From the NCBI GenBank assembly GCA_023846275.1, contig CM043875.1, positions 40,764,633 through 40,828,632 on the forward strand: a stretch of 64,000 nucleotides of DNA, in the 5' to 3' direction. How positions within the stretch are numbered: position 1 is the first letter of the stretch; every line of letters begins with the position of its first letter. Below are positions 37,601-49,195 of the stretch, in pieces. The stretch is from Vanilla planifolia (taxonomy: Eukaryota > Streptophyta > Magnoliopsida > Asparagales > Orchidaceae). Both the position numbers and the translations under genes were made by a program. The notes under the pieces are model-generated. The model was given only the letters and a program-made list of their open reading frames with translations. It was not told the origin of the DNA and searched no databases.

Positions 37601-38373
37601 GATCTACTAACCCAAGAACTGGTCATTTCCACATGTAATTCTCGTTAATCATAATACAAAGTCTATACTTAACTCTTCCTTAAGGGAATTATAATCCATT
37701 AATTTGATTAGTCGCATTAGCTATTTGGCACACTTAACACTACAATACCACTTTAGTCTCACCCTGCTTAATATTAAACTAGCAAAAGAAATGCTCCATT
37801 GTAATGAATGTCTTTTAGTTCTGTCGAATTTTCTAACAATCCAATAATATAAGCACAGTTCTGCACGAACACAAACACATACGATGCATCCACATAAACG
37901 AAATGAACACAACCACCGAAAATGACTGATAGCAATACTCTTAACAATAAAACATAAGATCTGCAAAGCACGGCATCTTCTACACGTACCTGTACAGTTG
38001 CCTATGTGCGTATGAGTATCTCCTGAGCTACACGTCATCCCCCAAAATTATGAACTCATATATGACGTCAAATTTTAACACAATAGCTTCCCGCTCAAAC
38101 TGTATGCCAAATGATTAGGCAAAAAAAGTGATCTGTCTTGAACATTATTAACTCGAAATAAAATTGAAAAGAACTCCATGATGCCTTTTATTTTACTGTA
38201 CGATTATACGGAATTCCAACTTGCGCACTTTTTTTTGAAAGAAATTTGCGTTTTGAACGTTTCCATTTATTATAGCAAAAGACAACCGAGTAGTCAGCCT
38301 AGGAATAAATCTAAGTGTGAACCACAAATTCCGCGGAAGCTGTGAGCCGGTTAATCATATTAACCTAGAAAAT
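37600..38373. other. Spacer without recognised gene
   Basis: Minus-strand open frames at 37,721-38,038 show no family signature. The sequence may be the untranslated 3' part of something starting in the GC-rich island at 38.5-38.7 kb, but no evidence links them. Confidence 0.3.
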
Positions 38374-38529
38374 TCAAAGTTCTCGAAGAATAGCATTTCT
38401 AGTTTTCAATATTTTTGACATGGCATAATCACAAAAAATACACGATGGATAGAAAGACCGACTTGATCTGTGAGACGAGGCCGCGGAAACCACGGGACTT
38501 GACAAAGAGCTCAGCGGCTTCGGAAGCAT
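38374..38529 (-). CDS. Possible short ORF with Ser/Arg-rich N-terminus, in a GC-rich island
   Basis: The minus strand from ATG 38,529 to TGA 38,374 encodes 51 residues beginning MLPKPLSSLSSPVVSAASSH. This is a Ser/Arg-rich, acid-free start of the kind seen in organelle transit peptides. The GC-rich island extends upstream to about 38,720 without another ATG in this frame, so the upstream part would be leader. Another frame of the same strand also looks coding-like (GGAGATLVGADSAFVGVRL) but has no ATG. It may be the first exon of an unrecognised gene or a pseudogene. Treat it as a candidate only. Confidence 0.2.
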   Translation of the reverse strand: MLPKPLSSLSSPVVSAASSHRSSRSFYPSCIFCDYAMSKILKTRNAILREL

Positions 38530-38719
38530 CGGCTCTCTTCAATCTGACACCAACGAAAGCAGAATCCGCACCAACTAAAGTTGCCCCAGCGCCTCCGACG
38601 GCCACTCGGCAGCCAGGATTGTGGCCGGAGAAGCAAAATCTCGGTTAAGAGGAGCGAGTACCGAAGAAAAGATAAAGAAACAGACAATGGTTTTAATGGA
38701 TCGGTGAGCGGCAACTATT

Positions 38720-39168
38720 GTTTAGGGGCCGGTTAGGATGGATAAAAAAGGAGGGAAAGCGTGTGGATTGATTATTAAAAACAAACGGAATAATTTTCGC
38801 AGTATTGTATTTATTAATTAAATATTATTTTTAAATATTGTAATTTTTAAGCTCATTTAAATTTTGAGTACTGGATTAGTTTGCAATTAATAATTATATT
38901 ATATTAAAAATTAATGAATAAATTAATATTTGATTAACTATATGTAACATTTGGACATATGTTTTACATAATTAATATTTGATTGTAAATTTTAATGACA
39001 AGTTGTGTGAGTAATATAAATTTTTTAACAACTTTTTATTATGTAATTTGATATATTTTTTCGTAAACATAGTGGATTGATTTTTTCAGAGGAAACCATC
39101 GTGTTAAGAATAAAAAAGATTTGCAAAACTGCTACAATTTTTTATTAGATTGAGCGCCACCGCTAGAA
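38720..39168. other. AT-rich gap between two divergently oriented GC-rich islands
   Basis: About 450 bp separate the minus-strand island (38.37-38.72 kb) from the plus-strand one (39.17-39.42 kb). If both are transcribed away from each other this would be a shared promoter region. No core-promoter element is compelling. Confidence 0.25.
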
Positions 39169-39393
39169 ATGGCGGATGCCGACGCTTTCAAACCCGCTCT
39201 CGTCCCCTCCGTAGCCCACCTCGCCTCCGCGTCCCTCTGCCGTCAAAACCCTATCTCTCCCCATCTCTTCCCTCGCCTCTTCGGCCATTTCAGGTCCTGG
39301 TTGCTCCTGGGACGACTTCCCTTCTTCACTGTAAAACCATCTTCGAAGCATATATACGAAGCTCTCTTCGAAGCATACAACCAGAATCCCTAA
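39169..39393 (+). CDS. Small ORF or first exon, 74 aa, unknown
   Basis: ATG lies in a favourable context (GAAATGGCGG) and starts MADADAFKPALVPSVAHLAS. The 74-codon frame is GC-rich like a real exon, while sequence after 39,420 becomes AT-rich immediately. The end contains a small internal repeat (CGAAGC...ATA twice). I do not recognise the protein. It may be a truncated first exon of a lost gene, a genuine small protein, or a gene whose later exons are unrecognisable here. The overlapping minus-strand frame (39,163-39,423) is purine-rich and less convincing. Confidence 0.35.
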   Translation: MADADAFKPALVPSVAHLASASLCRQNPISPHLFPRLFGHFRSWLLLGRLPFFTVKPSSKHIYEALFEAYNQNP

Positions 39394-39429
39394 CCCCTGA
39401 TGGCACCATCTCCGCACTTTCATGCAAAT

Positions 39430-41985
39430 TTGAATGTCTGATCAACTACTATCTCATGTTTTTGAACATTTTTTTTGTTTATGATTGAATTTTGAAGATA
39501 GTTGTGAAAAACTATGAGCTTTATTGTTATCTGCTGTTATTAATTGTCATGGATCATTAGTAATTTATAGACTTTATGATGAGTATTTATTGAGTAGATT
39601 TTTGAAATGTGGAGCGTTGGATCTTTTTTTTTTTTTTCGCTTGTAACTATTACAATGGATTGATTTTTTCTAGATTTTCTCCAGTAAAATACTACATCAA
39701 TCCATTTATTTCTCATCTTTAATACCAGACTCTTGTCTAGACACTAAAAACACTAGTCCTTCAGCCCCATTCTGCTCAGTAAGTCTCTCAATTAGGCCCC
39801 TTGACCCCTTTCCCTAAACACTGACCTATAAACCTCCCAAAGTAATGAATGCTCGATGGCCCTTAGTAGATAGTTATCTCAACTTTGTCTAACTTCATGT
39901 TATCAGCAACAATTGACTCTTTACAAGCCAATAACTAGTGTGGTGATTTCATTGCTCTATTCTAACCTTAGTCTAAACTGGCTAACCTAGTTCTTATAGG
40001 TACCTCATCCTCATTTAGACACTTAGAGTTCTTGCCCTTTGTCTTGATCTTGTTTAGTTTAGTCTCTAATCACAATTATAGAGGTCCCTCGCCAAGCATT
40101 GAACCCACAGGCCCAATTGAACAAGAGCTCTAAGCTTTGGACAGTGGACTAATCTTATATTTAGCCTAACTTGAATAAGTAGTCACTTGTTATTATTCAG
40201 CCACCATAATTGACTAAAAACCATCAAGCAATCCTATTTGGCCACTTCGATTTTTTTCTTAAATTTTACTCATAAACTTTATGAAATGTGTTTTCTTGTT
40301 GACACCTAAGGAGTAATTATTGATAAATTTTCTAAGTGATTGCAAGGAGTCTTTAATGCTCCTAGAGGTCATGCCTTCTCTTATAACTACTTGAAATATA
40401 CATAAGTTGGCAAGGCAAATAGCTTTCTTAGCTCTCTTCATCTTATCTTCAAAAGTTAAGTGTCTTCTTTTCTTCAAGACATTGTGTAGCCAATGTAGAT
40501 CAAACCATATGAATGGGTGGGAGACAACTTTCCAACAATTAAAGAAGTATATGGCTGCAACTCACTTGTTGAGCTCCTCATCCAAGTGAAACCCCCTTTA
40601 TCTGTGCACATCTGACATCGTGGCCAATTTCGTCATTGTTTGAGAAGAGGGGCCAATTTCTCATGTGTATCTGCCTAAGCTTGAAATTCTATGCTTGCTG
40701 CAAAAATGGTCCATCAAGCTAAGTCTTTTTGATATTGAATAGTTGTCGAGAATAGCTACTAAAACTCAGGCTTTGGTTGATTGTGTTGCCAAATGTTAAA
40801 TTATGTCAAGGGAAACTTTAAATCTCATGACAAAATTTTGCATCTATATAGAATTTGGTGCGAGCATCCTTGGAACAACTCAATCTTTTGAGCTATTTTG
40901 CGTCTCGATGGAATTGGCCAAGGGTTGGGGGGCAATGCCAAGGAATTCGTGCACAAGTGCATCCAGTGTTAATTCTAGGAACCAATCTCTCTTTAGATAG
41001 TGGAAACACTCATTCCTATCAATGCATCCTAGCCATTCGCATTTTTGGAAGATGAGCTTTCTTGGTCCATTTCCAAAGCAATCTTCTTCCCAACACTTTC
41101 TCTTTTTCTATATCTCACGAAGTGAATTGAAGCCAAACTATTCTAGACTATGAAAGGGCTTTAGGTGCAAAAACTTTTTTGGTTTAATATTGTGTGCAAG
41201 TATATTTCCCACTAAAAGCCATCTAGACAATGATTAGTCATTTAATAATGTCAATGTTAGAAGTTCTTGTGAAAAGAATGGACTTGCATTTAAAGTTTCT
41301 TTAGTATACCATCCAAACATGAATGGTTAATCCCAAAGTGGCCAATCGACAATATTTTGCGCTCAATTAAATGAAAAGAAGTCTTAGTTAGGGATTGTTA
41401 TCCCTAACACTTTCTCTATATTGCTCATTGGCCAAGGCTTACTTAGTCGACAAGTCCCATTTTGCATACATACTCTAAATTTCTTCATTCTTACCCGATA
41501 TGACTAAGTATCTCAATTGGGTCCATGGGATCCTCTCCTTGAGCACTAAAGTGTCAATGACTAACAGGATAATGGCTAATCATCTAAGTTTGAGGATTGC
41601 ATCATTAGCATAACTTGCTTATTAGAGTAGGGAAATATGATCCAATCCAACCCCTTCAATCCTAAAGCTCAGGAGTCTCCCTCATTATCATATTCCCTTG
41701 TCATACCATGCTTTCCCAAGCACAAAATCCTATTGAAGGATGAAAGACTTAGCCCTTTGACCCACTTGACTCAACTAAGTTTCACAATTAGGCCACAAAA
41801 TCACCCCTCCTTTAACACTCAATCTCTATTACTAGCATTGCTTCCCAAAGGCCCTAGCCAAGATTCTCATCTCAAGCCTTGACTAACTTGGCCAAAGTGG
41901 CTTAATGAGGAAGATATTAAGGCTGATTAAACCGCTTATCTAGTACAATGTAAGTCAAGGTGAAGTTCTTTGTGCTTAAATTAAA
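39430..41985. other. 2.5 kb without recognised gene, probably retroelement-derived
   Basis: It is moderately AT-rich with many short frames and no family motif. Its composition matches the LTR-like block to its right more than the intergenic AT-rich DNA. It may be the internal part of a non-coding LTR element lying on the minus strand. Confidence 0.3.
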
Positions 41986-41989
41986 CCCA

Positions 41990-43360
41990 CAAGAAGGAAG
42001 GGGTGAATTGTGGCAAATAAAAGTTTGAGATTTTCTTTCAATTTTTGATTTAAATTAAAATTTAAATCTTTTAAGCAAGAACAAGAAAAAGTAGTAAAAT
42101 AGTACACACAAGATTTTTAAGGTGGTTCGACTCAAAATCGAGCCTACATCCACCCCCAACCGGCGTTGAGAAAAAACCACTAAAAACACCAAATTACAAG
42201 CGAGGTTTTTCGTATGGTTCATCTAAAACCTACTTGGGATTTTACCTACGGTTAATCCCCAATCTACTTGAGTTTTTCAGGGCTCAACTCAAACCCCGAG
42301 CTTTTGCACAATTGCCAGGATGCCTTTACCCCAAGGAACAAATACAAAAATTGACAATTAAGTATAAACTTAAGACAATTCAAAAGAAGTATGAAACACA
42401 CTCAATACAATAAAAATTCCAAGGAAAAATCAAAAAGAGGGAGGAATAGAAATAGAAAATAGTTGAAGCAAAACCTTCAATTTTGGGTTCCTTCTTGCAA
42501 CTTTCATTTTGTGAGTTTGGAAGCACCGTATGCACTTGAAATAGTTCGAAATTATGATTTGAAAGCTTTGAGAACTTAGCAATTGTGACCACTTAGAGTT
42601 CTTCATTCTTCCCTATTTATAGAGCTCAAATTTGAGCTATAAATCCACTCCCAACGGCTCTAAAATGAATTAGCCTTTTGGGTAATGGACACATAGTAGT
42701 TACCGTTCGATTTGGATCCTAAAATGGACGTTTCTGGTTGAATCCCGATTTTACCGTTCGAGATCTATCTTGGCCATTGGATCTAGGTGGCCTTGATCTG
42801 GGCCATTGGATTGTGCGTAGGTTGTCCTGCATGTATTAGTACAATGTGTCCAGAAATTCCTTAAATTAGAAATGTACTGCAGTGGTTCCGCATAGTCTCA
42901 CAAATCTGGCTCAGGTTCGAAGCTCTTGCTTGTTATTTTACTATTTACTTGCAGCATTTTACCTTGATTAACCTAAGTCATCGGATCGTGCCTGCCCTTC
43001 CGTCTTCATTAACTTCAGCCGCCCGATCGCACCTGCCCTTCCTCTGCTTTTGATAATCGGATGGGAATTTAGTCCCATATTGCCCAAATTATGTTGTCAT
43101 TGCTCTCTATAAGGATTCTGGTTCATATGTCTCTCGAGCTGGTTGGGGTTGGCTCCCCCCTTCCTCGACCAAGATTTGATCACTTGGTCCTGGTTGACTT
43201 GATTTAACACTGTTCTGTTCAGCTTTCCCTGCAGCCTTCAGGCTTCGCTCGTCCCTTTCGGGTCTATCGAATAATTTTTATTTTATTTTTTTATATCCCT
43301 AAAGCCTGGTCGGGCCAGCGGTTGGGTCGGGTCGACCCGCCCAATGCTACAACGAAAAAT
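41990..43360 (-). mobile_element. LTR-like block (copia type)
   Basis: On the minus strand the block ends in CAATTCACCCCTTCC (about 42,000). This resembles the end of the LTR-like insertion in the copia fossil (CAATTCACCCCTCCCC near 19,470-19,486). It also contains, on the plus strand, AAGGTGGTTCGACTCAAAAT followed by CCTACATCCACCC, a phrase common in long copia LTRs. No target-site duplication or paired LTR was found. Confidence 0.35.
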
Positions 43361-45024
43361 CCCGAGACTAAAGTGGTTTTATAGTGTTTTGTGAGAATTT
43401 TTGTGCCAAAATTTTGAATATAAGTGTACCAAAATAATTTTATATTATGATAGTATTACAAGTGTCTTAAGTGACTATGAAGAGAAATTGATGAAAAATA
43501 ATTCCTAAATAATTTTAAAAAATCAAATATCAATAGCTATACTTTTCATCAATAATGCTTGGTCTAAAAATCAAAATTCAATAATTATTAAACTTATAAC
43601 ATTTTCAAATATTAATACTATTAGTATGCTACATCATCTCAAAATTTAGACGTATCAAATTCAAGAAAAATAAAAAAAAATTCAAGTATAAAAATTTTAG
43701 TACATGTCTTCAATTTTCTTGAAGCTTGTCATGACTTCAAGAGCCTTGAAGACCATTATTTTAGATATTTAAAATTCATGACTTGACTTAATTGAATATT
43801 AATAATTTCACTTAAAGCAACCCCATATGAGATATAAATATTTATGCTTGACTCATTAAACACAAGAGTGTAACACAAAGGTTCTCATTTTATACCAAGT
43901 TTGGCCCTAACTTATTCTTATTTAGTTTATGCCTCTACCAAAATATTTTTATTTTGGTTATTTATGTGAAAAGTCCATCCATTTTATCATGACGATATCT
44001 GTACTTAAGCACCAATCAAGTTAGTTTGGCCACTCATCCCCTTTGAGTGAGTGTCTTTTTGTTACCTTATGTAGGACCCAAGCGAATCTCCTAAATAGTT
44101 CAAGTCACTAATAATTTTTTTAACAAACAAGCTTGAATTATCAATGCTCTTAGAGACAACAAAGTTCCAAACAAAATTAAGAAAATAGGAAAACATTTCT
44201 TTTCATTGATATGAGATTTGAATGTCCATGTATCATTGAAAGAGTGAAAACAAAATTAAAGTTTTTGAGCAAATTAGCCAAGGTCATTCCCTATTAGTTT
44301 TCTTGAAGCTTTTTGCAGTTTCTTCATTCTTATCAAAGCTCTTATCTTGCTCTTCCTCAACATTCCAAAGAGCACCAACTATGGCCACGTATGGACTCAT
44401 TTGTTGTTTTGTGGGTTGCATGTGAGATAGTTGTCAAATTGGAATAGTCGAATGGTGTAGAGCCTTGGATGGGTCTACCTCAACCAAGTCCTACTTGGAG
44501 GCTTCCGCTTTTGTTGTCAAAAGAAAAGTGACTTATTCTCAATAGGTCTAGACAATTTGGAACAAGCAAACTATCTAGGCTTCTTATATTACTCTATTGT
44601 GTCTGTGGGTTATGTATGATCTTACATAACCATACCTTCAGTTTGCTATGTAATATATTCATGATGTATATAAAGACTTCAGCTAGAAGTATGCACCATA
44701 AAGCCATAAATGCATTTAATTCGACCTTCCATATCTAATGCAAACATAAAAACTTATAGCTGAGACTTGACGATCCTATCATGATGGTGAAATACATTGA
44801 AACTAGCATGAAATGTTGTCAGAGTTCTTGGCCTAGAAGTACAATACGTTGTTGTTTTCTAGTGTGATGACCCCCCTTATGTAGGTGACATTTTCATTAA
44901 GATATTTGAATCGAGTTTGTTAGGCCTATACCCTTAGGAGAATTACCATACTGGAGGACAAATAACCCAAAAAAATGGTGGATTGTGAATCAATCGCAAC
45001 TCTTTGTATCATGCAATCTTTCAG
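43361..45024. other. AT-rich stretch upstream of the stomatin-like fragment
   Basis: I searched it for further exons of a stomatin-like gene and found none. No repeats of note were seen. Confidence 0.4.
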
Positions 45025-45554
45025 GTGAAGCAGAAGCCATTCTTGTTAAATCTCGAGCTGCTGCTGAGGGGCTTCGACTACTATCAGAAACAATTGAAAC
45101 TGATGAAACCGTTATATATCAACTTTTGGTGCTTCTTTAATTCCTAGCCTCAGTTGTCCCTATTGAAGTCAGCAAGTATAAGGGTGGCCGAGCAATACAT
45201 AAATGCATTATCTTCAATAGCAAAAGAAGTGAATTAACAGACAAAACAAGCCATTCTATTTGTTTTCTTGAGCATTCTAATTTCTTTGCAGGGAACGAGC
45301 ATATTGCTACACGCCGCAACTGTCAATCAATAGCTCAGGCTTTCTTCGTTTAGAAAGCTCTTCAGATGGGAGCCTTCAGAGATCTGGTTTCTGTCGAGCA
45401 AAATGAAACTATAGATCGAAGCAAGTCCCATGTTATTGATGGAACGGAAACAATTGAAGAAACCCATCCATGGACATCATCTAGTAACAGAGCTTCACCT
45501 CACAATGCAGACACGAGAGGAAAGGGATTGATTCTCTCTTGCAAAGACCCATAG
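45025..45554 (+). pseudogene. Stomatin-like (SPFH/band 7) protein fragment, C-terminal exons
   Basis: After an acceptor-like TTTCAG the frame reads GEAEAILVKSRAAAEGLRLL and SETIET, the coiled-coil region after the SPFH domain of mitochondrial stomatin-like protein 2. Farther on, another frame reads LKSASIRVAEQYINALSSIA, again family-specific. It is followed by an intron-like stretch ending TTTGCAG and GTSILLHAAT, matching the GTTMLLP... segment. The last frame (45,366-45,554) gives a tail starting MGAFRDLVSVEQNE. The linker between SETIET and VAEQYI is altered, a stop (FFV*) lies in the last exon, and no upstream SPFH exons occur within the 1.6 kb I examined. It is most likely a truncated, decayed copy. 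A functional 3' end of a gene with very distant exons is less likely. Confidence 0.7.
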
Positions 45555-45559
45555 GGAGG

Positions 45560-46161
45560 CATAGACTGTATTTATATTGAACTTGGATGAAATGAAGTAA
45601 AAGTATGGCAATTGAGGAGAAAAATTTGAAACTTCTAATACTATCATTACCCTTCAGTTTATCTTCCACACCGGTTACCTTGTTACTTGGGCTTCAGTTT
45701 GCAGACACTTGGAAATTTTTAGCTTAACATATATTGTTGTGCAATGCTGATCAGAGAACTTTATTTATGGTATCGCCGAAGAGTACAGGTTAGTACATCA
45801 GAGTATTATTTTCAGAAATTGTTTCTAATTACCAATTCTTTTTTACACAGATAGTATGGAAGATTTAATAATGATTTGATAGATTTGCATGATCATGCAT
45901 CTATTGTTCAGTATACTAACAGTTATGTTAATTAGATACATGATCTTTGAGTAAGTATCCACATTCAACCGGAGAACTTAAGAGGATGAAGAAACATATC
46001 AATTGAAAGGTAATACTCTGTGTTGCTTTATAATCTTATTCTTACTTTGATGTCCTTTAAGAATTCATTGCTATTCTTTTGTTTGAACGAAGCAACGAAT
46101 ATAAGAACTTCAAAGCGTTACTGATAAGAGCTGAGGCAAAGCATCTTTGAACCACTCCATG
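45560..46161. other. Spacer between the stomatin-like fragment and the 171-aa gene
   Basis: It should hold the 3' UTR of the minus-strand gene. No other feature was recognised. Confidence 0.4.
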
Positions 46162-46677
46162 TTACTCTTCTTCCGCATGAGTGCTGCTCTCATCATGTTC
46201 TGCATTTACGTGCTCTTTACCTTCTCCTTTATCTTTCTTTCTCTTGTCCTTCTCTTTCTCCTTGACCTCTTTTTTCTTCTTTGTCTTGCTCTTCTTCTCA
46301 TGATGACCATCATCCTCTCCATCTCCCTCTTCCTCCACGAAATCCTCGATAAGAAGGTGAACCCCGGGGTCATCTGCATGGCAGCTTCCCCCCATGACAA
46401 TGGAGTTGTTAATGCTCTGATAGTTGCTGTTTGCGAAAGCCTCTACGCCTTGCCTGCCGTCACGATGCACAGACATCTCCGTGTCGGAGGCGGGGTCGAG
46501 ACCGTCCATCTTCATCATTGCTCCTTTGTTGGTTCCTGTGAGGGTGATGATCCCCGCCGAATCATTCCCCTCACCATGGTCGCTGCTCCTCCCGAGCCCT
46601 GTGAGGATGGAGATCATATCACGGAGCTCGGGATTGATATGCTGGTAGCTCTGCTTTTGGGCCTGCGGAGGAGCCAT
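46162..46677 (-). CDS. Uncharacterised 171-aa charged protein, intronless
   Basis: The minus-strand ATG at 46,677 opens an uninterrupted frame of 171 codons. The N-terminal half (residues 1-60) has YQHINPELRDMISILTGLG, HGEGNDSAGIITLTGTNKGA and MMKMDG, and the middle has NSNYQSINNSIVMGGS with a DDPGVHL segment. The last 50 residues are an almost pure acidic then Lys/Glu block (EEEGDGEDDGHHEKKSKTKK and on), likely disordered and nuclear or nucleolar in character by inference. There is no signal peptide or membrane segment. I know similar-looking plant proteins exist but cannot name a family or function. The overlapping plus-strand frame of 265 codons is its hydrophobic shadow. A TATA box lies about 65 bp upstream of the ATG. 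Confidence 0.75.
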   Translation of the reverse strand: MAPPQAQKQSYQHINPELRDMISILTGLGRSSDHGEGNDSAGIITLTGTNKGAMMKMDGLDPASDTEMSVHRDGRQGVEAFANSNYQSINNSIVMGGSCHADDPGVHLLIEDFVEEEGDGEDDGHHEKKSKTKKKKEVKEKEKDKRKKDKGEGKEHVNAEHDESSTHAEEE

Positions 46678-46738
46678 GAGTTATGGGAAGCTTGGGAAGT
46701 TTCAGTTTTGGGATGGAGGACAGTTCCATCTATAAGGT

Positions 46739-46748
46739 GGTATATATG
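46739..46748 (-). promoter_or_regulatory. TATA box of the 171-aa gene
   Basis: The minus strand reads CCATATATACC here. With a start about 30 bp downstream, the leader would be some 35 nt before the ATG at 46,677. Confidence 0.5.
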
Positions 46749-46759
46749 GTTGAGGAAGA

Positions 46760-48724
46760 GTAACTATGTGAGGATGCTTGATGCTGAATGCAGAATGTTG
46801 GGGAGAAGTAAGAGATGTACTCGGATGAAAGCAAGGCATCTTTTGATTTCCTATACTTCCTCGCCACTTAATGTTCAAACATCTTGTATAATCTATCTTT
46901 CTATTATAGATATCTACTTCTATACTTCAATTTTTTTTGCTTGATCCCACAAAATCTCACCTCAGTCTCCCTCTTGGGTTAACATATATCCGAACCTAAC
47001 CCAAAACCAAAGTATCCTTAGGATTTGTTTGGAATTAAGTAAGATAACTTTGGATAGGTTTGGGTTTATGGAGTTTGACATTATTTTGCATAGGTCTTTT
47101 ATTAGAGTGGTGGAGGTAATAAGAAGAGATGGGGATGATATTGGGATAAGGGTGAGGGTAAGTTTGGATTATTTTAGTCGTGCTTGATTTATGTTAAAAG
47201 GATATCATCATCAAAGGAGTTTCTTCATCTCATAGCTCCTATCCAATTGAGATAAGTTATCCTTCACATGTTGAAGTTTGATGTTGAGAGAATCGGTCTC
47301 CTTTTCTAAATATTCACTTAGTTTATTTGTATCTTGGGTTTATTGCATTATGTAATGCTAGCGTTGTGGAGATTAAACTTTCTAGATATTAAGTTTCACA
47401 TTGAAGTATACTATTGCTCTTCATTTATGTCAGTCTTTTTTGTCACTTTTGTCTTTTATAATCGTGAAAAAATATATTTCTGATTTTATTAGGTCTTTCA
47501 AAAATATAGAATAATCTTTTTTTAAGTATCCTCTCGAGAAAGGAAACTTTATTAACTTCATCTACGTTATATCCTTCGAAATGCTTAATAATAATAGTTT
47601 GGGTTTCATAATTCTCATTTCATCATCCTGAATCATTTAATTGATTCATATTCATTCAATTTGCATGCCACTTATACTCATTTAATTGACATATTTTATG
47701 ATGAATAATTAAATTACTTCTTATTTTATTAGAATTGTTTAGTAATGAAATTGATAACATTATTATCAACTTGACTTAAATTTAATATATTTTGATGATA
47801 ATGTTAACTAATTTGGTTATATATCAAGACAATATAATTTTTTGTCATATATAAAACTTTTTTAACTTTAAATATTCATAACCATTTATGCGTTAATAAA
47901 TCTTTATGCAAAAAAATTATAATATGTACAACTTGCTAATCATTTCATTGTTTCTTATGGCCTCTCTATTCTATAGCATATTCATTTTATTATAAACATT
48001 ATCTTTACATTAGCGTTGTGCTTTTATTTTCTTAACTCTAATGTTAAAATATTTTATATTCATTTTACTTTATTCAATTAAAATAATTATTTGATCATTA
48101 AATAAATAAATAAATAAATAACGTTAAACGCTTTATTTTTACAATCTTTATCTTATAACTGGAAGATACATTTTACATTTTTTTGTTTAACGTTTATGGT
48201 GATGTCTTTTGATATTGCTGTGAAAAAACTCCAAAGTTACTTTTATCATTTTGTAGTTGCAATTGAAACTGCAAGTCATTGTGATGATTTTTTTTTAGTA
48301 TTTAAGAGATATTTAATAAATTTGTACTTCTTTGATTTTGTTTGATGATGATAATTATAATTAAAATATATATTTAAAAATAATTTTATGTGACAGAAAA
48401 GATAAAAATTATAAAATAGTTGATAGATTTTTTTATATTTTTAGATGAAAAAAATTCTTAACAATATTTTTCAAACTTAACAACTAAACAATCTTAAAAC
48501 TTCCCTTTTTTTCTCGACATTAATGTAACAAATTTTTTCTCCCAACAATGGATTGTTTAATTTTATTTATTTAATTATTTTAGCATAAATACCTCAAAGA
48601 GTTTGTAATTAAAATTATCAATAATTAAAAATGTTTATGTGAACAAAATTCAATCTCCATCTTTTTTTCCTTGTACTTATATTTTGTATTAAAAATGTGG
48701 AAATTATAAGCAAACTTATGAATA

Positions 48725-48770
<46 letters not shown>

Positions 48771-48840
48771 TTATTTATTTATATAGAAGAAGGGATGAAC
48801 CGATCATTTATAGTTTGGTTGTTTTAAAAAATGTATTTTA
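46760..48840. other. AT-rich intergenic region
   Basis: No genes were recognised. It contains an (AAAT)n run at 48,100-48,121 and a TA run at about 48,733-48,766 that continues into (TTTA)n to about 48,783. Confidence 0.5.
48733..48783. repeat. (TA)n followed by (TTTA)n microsatellite
   Basis: A compound simple repeat about 410 bp upstream of the alpha-mannosidase start codon. Confidence 0.9.
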
Positions 48841-49159
48841 TGTAAAAGAAGAAATTATAAAAACTCTTGCCTTTGGATTTAAAAACAGTAAGCCTAAGGC
48901 GCCGTGTTGGCCTCCTGAGCACATCAAACAAAACTCACGTGCACAAAAATAAATCCAAATAAAAAAAAAAGGTAAAAAAATGTTGCAGTCCACGTCGTCA
49001 AAGCCATAACGATCGGCACTTGGTAGAAAGAATACAAATGAGCTTCTCTGCTTGGGAGAACCCCCCAATCATTGATAGTTTTTCTTCGTTCATTTATCGT
49101 CTCCCCTTTTCTCTCTGCTACCGCTGTTCTGTAGAGCGGCCGCGGCATATCAACGGCGA

Positions 49160-49171
49160 ATGCAGCTGTAG
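49160..49171 (+). promoter_or_regulatory. Minimal upstream ORF in the alpha-mannosidase leader
   Basis: ATG-CAG-CTG-TAG encodes Met-Gln-Leu-stop, 24 nt before the main ATG. If transcription begins upstream, ribosomes would meet it first. Its effect is unknown. Confidence 0.45.
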
Positions 49172-49195
49172 AGCTTTGGCGAGGTACCGTAATCT

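Noticed and set aside
42120-42145. GGTTCGACTC, similar to a tRNA T-loop
   Set aside because: There is no matching A-box or stems upstream; the phrase belongs to an LTR-like sequence.
46147-46944. 265-codon plus-strand frame with hydrophobic, membrane-like start
   Set aside because: It lies antisense to the 171-aa gene. Its hydrophobic run is the reverse complement of the Lys/Glu-rich tail codons, and the minus strand has the TATA box and a more protein-like composition.
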